Positions 6,495 through 8,718 of a DNA stretch of 8,718 bases are shown here, one piece after another. The stretch spans positions 1-8,718 of the forward strand of contig DAHXOQ010000108.1 in NCBI GenBank assembly GCA_027364815.1, in the 5' to 3' direction. The translations under genes were made by a program, and so were the position numbers. Every line of letters begins with the position of its first letter. The first letter of the stretch is position 1. The notes below the pieces were generated by a model. The model did not search any database, had not been told where the DNA came from, and saw nothing but the letters and a program-made list of their open reading frames with translations. Origin of the DNA: Acidobacteriaceae bacterium (GTDB taxonomy: Bacteria > Acidobacteriota > Terriglobia > Terriglobales > Acidobacteriaceae).

Positions 6495-6710
6495 TCAGCG
6501 GCCCTGTTTGGACCCAGCATAGATCATGACACCGCCTCCTACGAGAGCTACAAACCCAAGAACCGCAGGAACTGGGAAGTAATGGTGTTCCGTTCTGTAG
6601 ACCTGGAGTGGGCCCATATCTATGGCTTTCTCTTTGCTCGTATATGAGATTCCCCCATATATAAGGGCTATAGCCCCGGCGATGATCAGGAGTATTCCAA
6701 CGATTTTCAT
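6495..6710 (-). CDS. Small two-helix inner-membrane protein (DUF3185-like)
   Basis: A complete 71-aa gene. ATG at 6710 is preceded by AAAGGAG, whose AGGAG core (6716-6720) is 5 nt from the start; this is the same strong site type as tkt. The protein has two hydrophobic helices, residues 4-23 (MKIVGILLIIAGAIALIYGG at the N-terminus) and about 47-65 (PAVLGFVALVGGGVMIYAG). They are joined by a short polar loop with a D-x-G-P-L-Q pattern (31-36). This architecture fits the small DUF3185-type membrane proteins often seen in environmental bacteria, whose function is unknown. Both ends probably face the same side of the membrane. It is not clearly in an operon: the next gene on this strand is 297 bp downstream. 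Confidence 0.85.
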   Translation of the reverse strand: MKIVGILLIIAGAIALIYGGISYTSKEKAIDMGPLQVYRTEHHYFPVPAVLGFVALVGGGVMIYAGSKQGR

Positions 6711-7315
6711 GATTGCTCCTTTAAGTTCAGCTTGTCGTTAACGTTGCTCGCCATCTTCGACATACAATCGGCATTCATGCAGTAGACGCCTAAGTCAGTT
6801 GAAGCTCATTACCAAATCGAAATATCACGTATCACTACATTGCCATCCTTCCGCATCATGCTCATGATCTTCCACAACCTGCTTCGTGTTGATGCGCTGC
6901 TTCTCTACATTAGATGTGCGATTTGCATCCAAGCATAATTTTGGCGATCCGCGATGAAATGCGTCTGTTACATTTTGCTCAATTCAAGAAAATGGTAGTG
7001 AGGCTGAACTTCAGGTGGCAAATAGGGTAAGGGTGAATTTAATTGACGATGAGTATTAGGCAAATCTGACCTGCCATGCAAGTTGCATCAAGTCGTTCCT
7101 CCACCTTCCCCGAGTGATGGGTGGATTGTCGCCCATCTGGCTGTTACTTTTCGGTCAGCAGATACCAAGTGCCTGAAATGTAATGGGCCCATATGGAGGG
7201 GTTTGCGCGAGTGCAAACGCGTCGGAATCATATGACCTTCCGTTCCATACTCTAAATGCAGGAAGGTGGAAGTTCTAGTAACCTATTGCGTTCAATTTGA
7301 GTTTAATTATCTGAT
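6711..7315. other. Gene-free interval of 605 bp with scattered inverted repeats
   Basis: No frame here has both a start and a ribosome-binding site. The longest coding-like stretch is a 52-codon minus-strand frame (6825-6983) with no usable start codon. The interval must hold the promoter of the 71-aa gene near 6720-6780 and the 3' trailer of the tRNA. Inverted repeats concentrate between 7100 and 7270: TCCACCTTCC (7100-7109) with GGAAGGTGGA (7261-7270); GATGGG (7116-7121) with CCCATC (7132-7137); a bulged 8 bp stem at 7135-7163; and GTTTGC (7201-7206) with GCAAAC (7213-7218). No known RNA family is recognised. Confidence 0.5.
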
Positions 7316-7402
7316 TGGTGCCGGGAGGGGGGGTCGAACCCCCACGACCTTGCGATCGGCGGATTTTGAGTCCGCTGCGTCTGCCAGTTCCGCCATCCCG
7401 GC
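7316..7402 (-). tRNA. tRNA-Leu (anticodon CAA)
   Basis: A complete 87 nt class II tRNA. The acceptor arms GCCGGGA and TCCCGGC pair perfectly, with discriminator A and an encoded CCA end (7318-7316). The anticodon arm is GCGGA - CTCAAAA - TCCGC, giving anticodon CAA for UUG codons. The long variable arm, CGATC - GCAA - GGTCG, is typical of tRNA-Leu. The T arm is GGGGG - TTCGACC - CCCCC. It is transcribed away from purL. No clear promoter or terminator is visible around it. Confidence 0.97.
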
Positions 7403-7513
7403 TCTTTGTGGATGGGACCCAACTTCCTGAAAAGTGGGCTTGTTCAGTATCGCATATCCGCTTTTATCGCACCAAACCCAAATGAAACGACCCCAATTTC
7501 CACGTATTTCTAG

Positions 7514-7558
7514 TGAAAATTCCCCGCCATCTCACAATGAATTCCTCCTGAAAATTCC
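7514..7558. repeat. Repeated TGAAAATTCC motif upstream of purL
   Basis: TGAAAATTCC occurs at 7514-7523 and again at 7549-7558, with a shortened form TGAATTCC at 7538-7545 between them. The cores are near-palindromic around AATT, as some operator half-sites are. They lie 55-100 bp before the purL start, where a repressor site would fall. A regulator cannot be named. Confidence 0.3.
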
Positions 7559-7567
7559 ATCGTGAGA
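7530..7567 (+). promoter_or_regulatory. Imperfect hairpin in the purL leader
   Basis: TCTCAC (7530-7535) pairs with GTGAGA (7562-7567). After one A-C mismatch, ATG (7537-7539) pairs with CAT (7558-7560), and AATT (7540-7543) pairs with AATT (7553-7556) across one bulged C. This gives 13 base pairs and a 9 nt loop containing CCTCC. TGAGAG (7563-7568) can instead pair with CTCTCA (7586-7591), so a competing fold exists. It is not a purine riboswitch by any conserved sequence I can see. Confidence 0.3.
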
Positions 7568-7592
7568 GAATGAAGTGTAAGCGGCCTCTCAA

Positions 7593-7609
7593 TTGGAGCG
7601 AAGATCCAA
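7593..7609 (+). promoter_or_regulatory. Hairpin holding the probable purL ribosome-binding site
   Basis: TTGGA (7593-7597) and TCCAA (7605-7609) can form a 5 bp stem with a 7 nt loop. The only Shine-Dalgarno-like sequence before purL, GGAG (7595-7598), lies mostly in its first arm. It is 14 nt from the ATG, longer than usual. Folding could hide it or shorten the distance to the start. Confidence 0.25.
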
Positions 7610-7612
7610 CCT

Positions 7613-8718
7613 ATGCAGACCTCGACCCCTGAAGCTGTCACCGTGACACCCGCGCTGCTCGCGCAGCATAGCATCACCCCGGATGAGTACCAGCGCATCC
7701 TCGACGCGCTCGGCCGCACTCCATCATTGACCGAACTAGGCATCTACAGCGTCATGTGGAGCGAGCATTGCAGTTACAAATCCTCGCGCGTCCACCTCAA
7801 GCGTCTGCCCACTAAGAGTGAGCGCGTTGTTCAAGGCCCCGGCGAAAACGCGGGCATCATCGACGTCGGCGACGGCTGGGCATGCGCATTCAAAATCGAA
7901 AGCCACAACCACCCCAGCTATATTGAGCCGCATCAGGGCGCAGCCACCGGCGTCGGCGGCATTCTGCGCGATATCTTTACCATGGGTGCGCGACCGCTCG
8001 CCGTTATGGATTCCCTGCGCTTCGGGCCGATTGAAGAAGGTTCTGACTCGCCTGACATGATCCGCAAGAATCATCAAATCGTTGAAGGCGTCGTCGACGG
8101 CATCGCCAGCTACGGCAACTGCTTCGGCGTTCCCAACCTCGGCGGCGAAACCAAGTTCGAAGCTTGCTACAGTGGCAATCCGCTAGTCAATGCATTCGCA
8201 CTCGGCCTAGTTAAAATCGATGAGATCTTCTACGGCAAAGCCGCTGGCGTCGGCAACCCTGTCATCTACGTTGGTGCTAAAACCGGCCGTGACGGGATCC
8301 ACGGCGCAACGATGGCCAGCGAAGAGTTCCACGAAGGCACCGAGGCTAAACGACCCAACGTTCAGGTCGGCGATCCCTTTATGGAGAAGCTACTTCTCGA
8401 AGCCTGCCTTGAAGCCATGCAAACCGGCGCGATCGTCGGCATTCAGGATATGGGAGCAGCTGGACTCACCTGCTCGACATGCGAGATGGGTGGGCGCGGC
8501 TGCGTCGGACTCGACGTCGAACTCGACAACGTCCCCCAGCGCGAAACCGGCATGACTTCTTACGAGATCATGCTCTCTGAAAGTCAGGAGCGCATGTTGA
8601 TGGTCTTAAGGCCAGATCGGCAACAACTAGCTCGGGATATTTTCGCAAAATGGGACCTGGACTTCGCCATTATCGGCCGGATTACTGATACAAGTCGCAT
8701 CGTCGTCCGGCACAAGGG
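7613..8718 (+). CDS. purL: Phosphoribosylformylglycinamidine synthase subunit PurL (5' part)
   Basis: The fourth step of purine synthesis: ATP- and ammonia-dependent conversion of FGAR to FGAM, with glutamine-derived ammonia supplied by PurQ and PurS. The window holds 368 codons plus two bases, roughly the first half of a small-type PurL. Motifs in order: WSEHCSYKSS (49-58) near the N-terminus; GPGENAG (75-81); KIESHNHPS (94-102), with the conserved catalytic-region histidines; QGAATGVGGILRD (108-120), the ATP/Mg loop; GGETKF (177-182); DMGAAGL (279-285); and SESQERM (322-328). The lack of a long N-terminal PurS-like domain marks it as the small, separate-subunit form. ATG 7613 is the first start after an in-frame TGA near 7571. 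The Shine-Dalgarno is weak and distant. The gene runs off the right edge and is not truncated in the visible part. Confidence 0.96.
   Translation, partial: MQTSTPEAVTVTPALLAQHSITPDEYQRILDALGRTPSLTELGIYSVMWSEHCSYKSSRVHLKRLPTKSERVVQGPGENAGIIDVGDGWACAFKIESHNHPSYIEPHQGAATGVGGILRDIFTMGARPLAVMDSLRFGPIEEGSDSPDMIRKNHQIVEGVVDGIASYGNCFGVPNLGGETKFEACYSGNPLVNAFALGLVKIDEIFYGKAAGVGNPVIYVGAKTGRDGIHGATMASEEFHEGTEAKRPNVQVGDPFMEKLLLEACLEAMQTGAIVGIQDMGAAGLTCSTCEMGGRGCVGLDVELDNVPQRETGMTSYEIMLSESQERMLMVLRPDRQQLARDIFAKWDLDFAIIGRITDTSRIVVRHK

Noticed and set aside
6609..7194. TGGGCCCATAT repeated at 6609-6619 and 7184-7194
   Set aside because: An 11-mer repeated once in a window of this size is expected several times by chance, and one copy lies within a coding gene.
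7201..7218. GTTTGC / GCAAAC hairpin as a terminator for the tRNA
   Set aside because: The stem is only 6 bp and no T-run follows on the minus strand, where the tRNA is transcribed. It also lies about 100 nt beyond the tRNA end.
7418..7438. Bulged inverted repeat CCCAACTT / AAGTGGG between the tRNA and purL
   Set aside because: Seven pairs with a bulge, no T-run on either strand, and no clear relation to a gene end. It is not a supportable terminator.
7510..8077. Minus-strand frames opposite the start of purL (7510-7743 and 7736-8077)
   Set aside because: PurL motifs lie in order on the plus strand. These frames have no ribosome-binding site and no family resemblance.

Overview
The window is an ordinary bacterial chromosome segment. 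It is moderately GC-rich, and its metabolic genes favour C or G at third codon positions. The gene set suggests an Acidobacteriota-type soil bacterium: a single-chain transketolase, a class I/II aminotransferase, a TMTC-like membrane/TPR protein and a small two-helix membrane protein. That taxonomic guess is inference only and needs a database search.

Left block (1-3450): the 3' end of a rightward membrane-protein gene runs 26 bp into the end of a leftward transketolase gene (tkt). Upstream of tkt, on the same strand, is a pyridoxal-phosphate aminotransferase. The roughly 107 bp between them hold the most unusual structure in the window. There is a near-perfect Shine-Dalgarno sequence serving only a six-codon frame. 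Beyond it are two hairpins that share one arm, the second followed by a U-run just ahead of the tkt ribosome-binding site. This looks like a transcription attenuator or leader region for tkt.

Middle block (3451-6710), accessory in character: a 128-residue uncharacterised protein on the minus strand is divergent from a TMTC-like polytopic membrane protein with C-terminal TPR repeats on the plus strand. That gene converges on a SAM-dependent methyltransferase on the minus strand. After a 297 bp gene-free gap comes a 71-residue two-helix membrane protein on the minus strand. No gene here shows operon coupling to a neighbour, and the middle genes look AT-richer at third positions than tkt or purL.

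Right block (6711-8718): about 600 bp without a convincing gene is followed by a complete tRNA-Leu(CAA) on the minus strand with an encoded CCA end. A structured 210 bp intergenic region then leads into purL on the plus strand, which is cut by the window edge after 368 codons. The purL leader carries alternative inverted repeats, and the probable ribosome-binding site sits inside a small hairpin.

I saw no CRISPR array, complete insertion sequence, integrase or defence cassette. The best candidates for undescribed biology are the tkt leader, the purL leader, the 128-residue protein and the bacterial TMTC-like protein.
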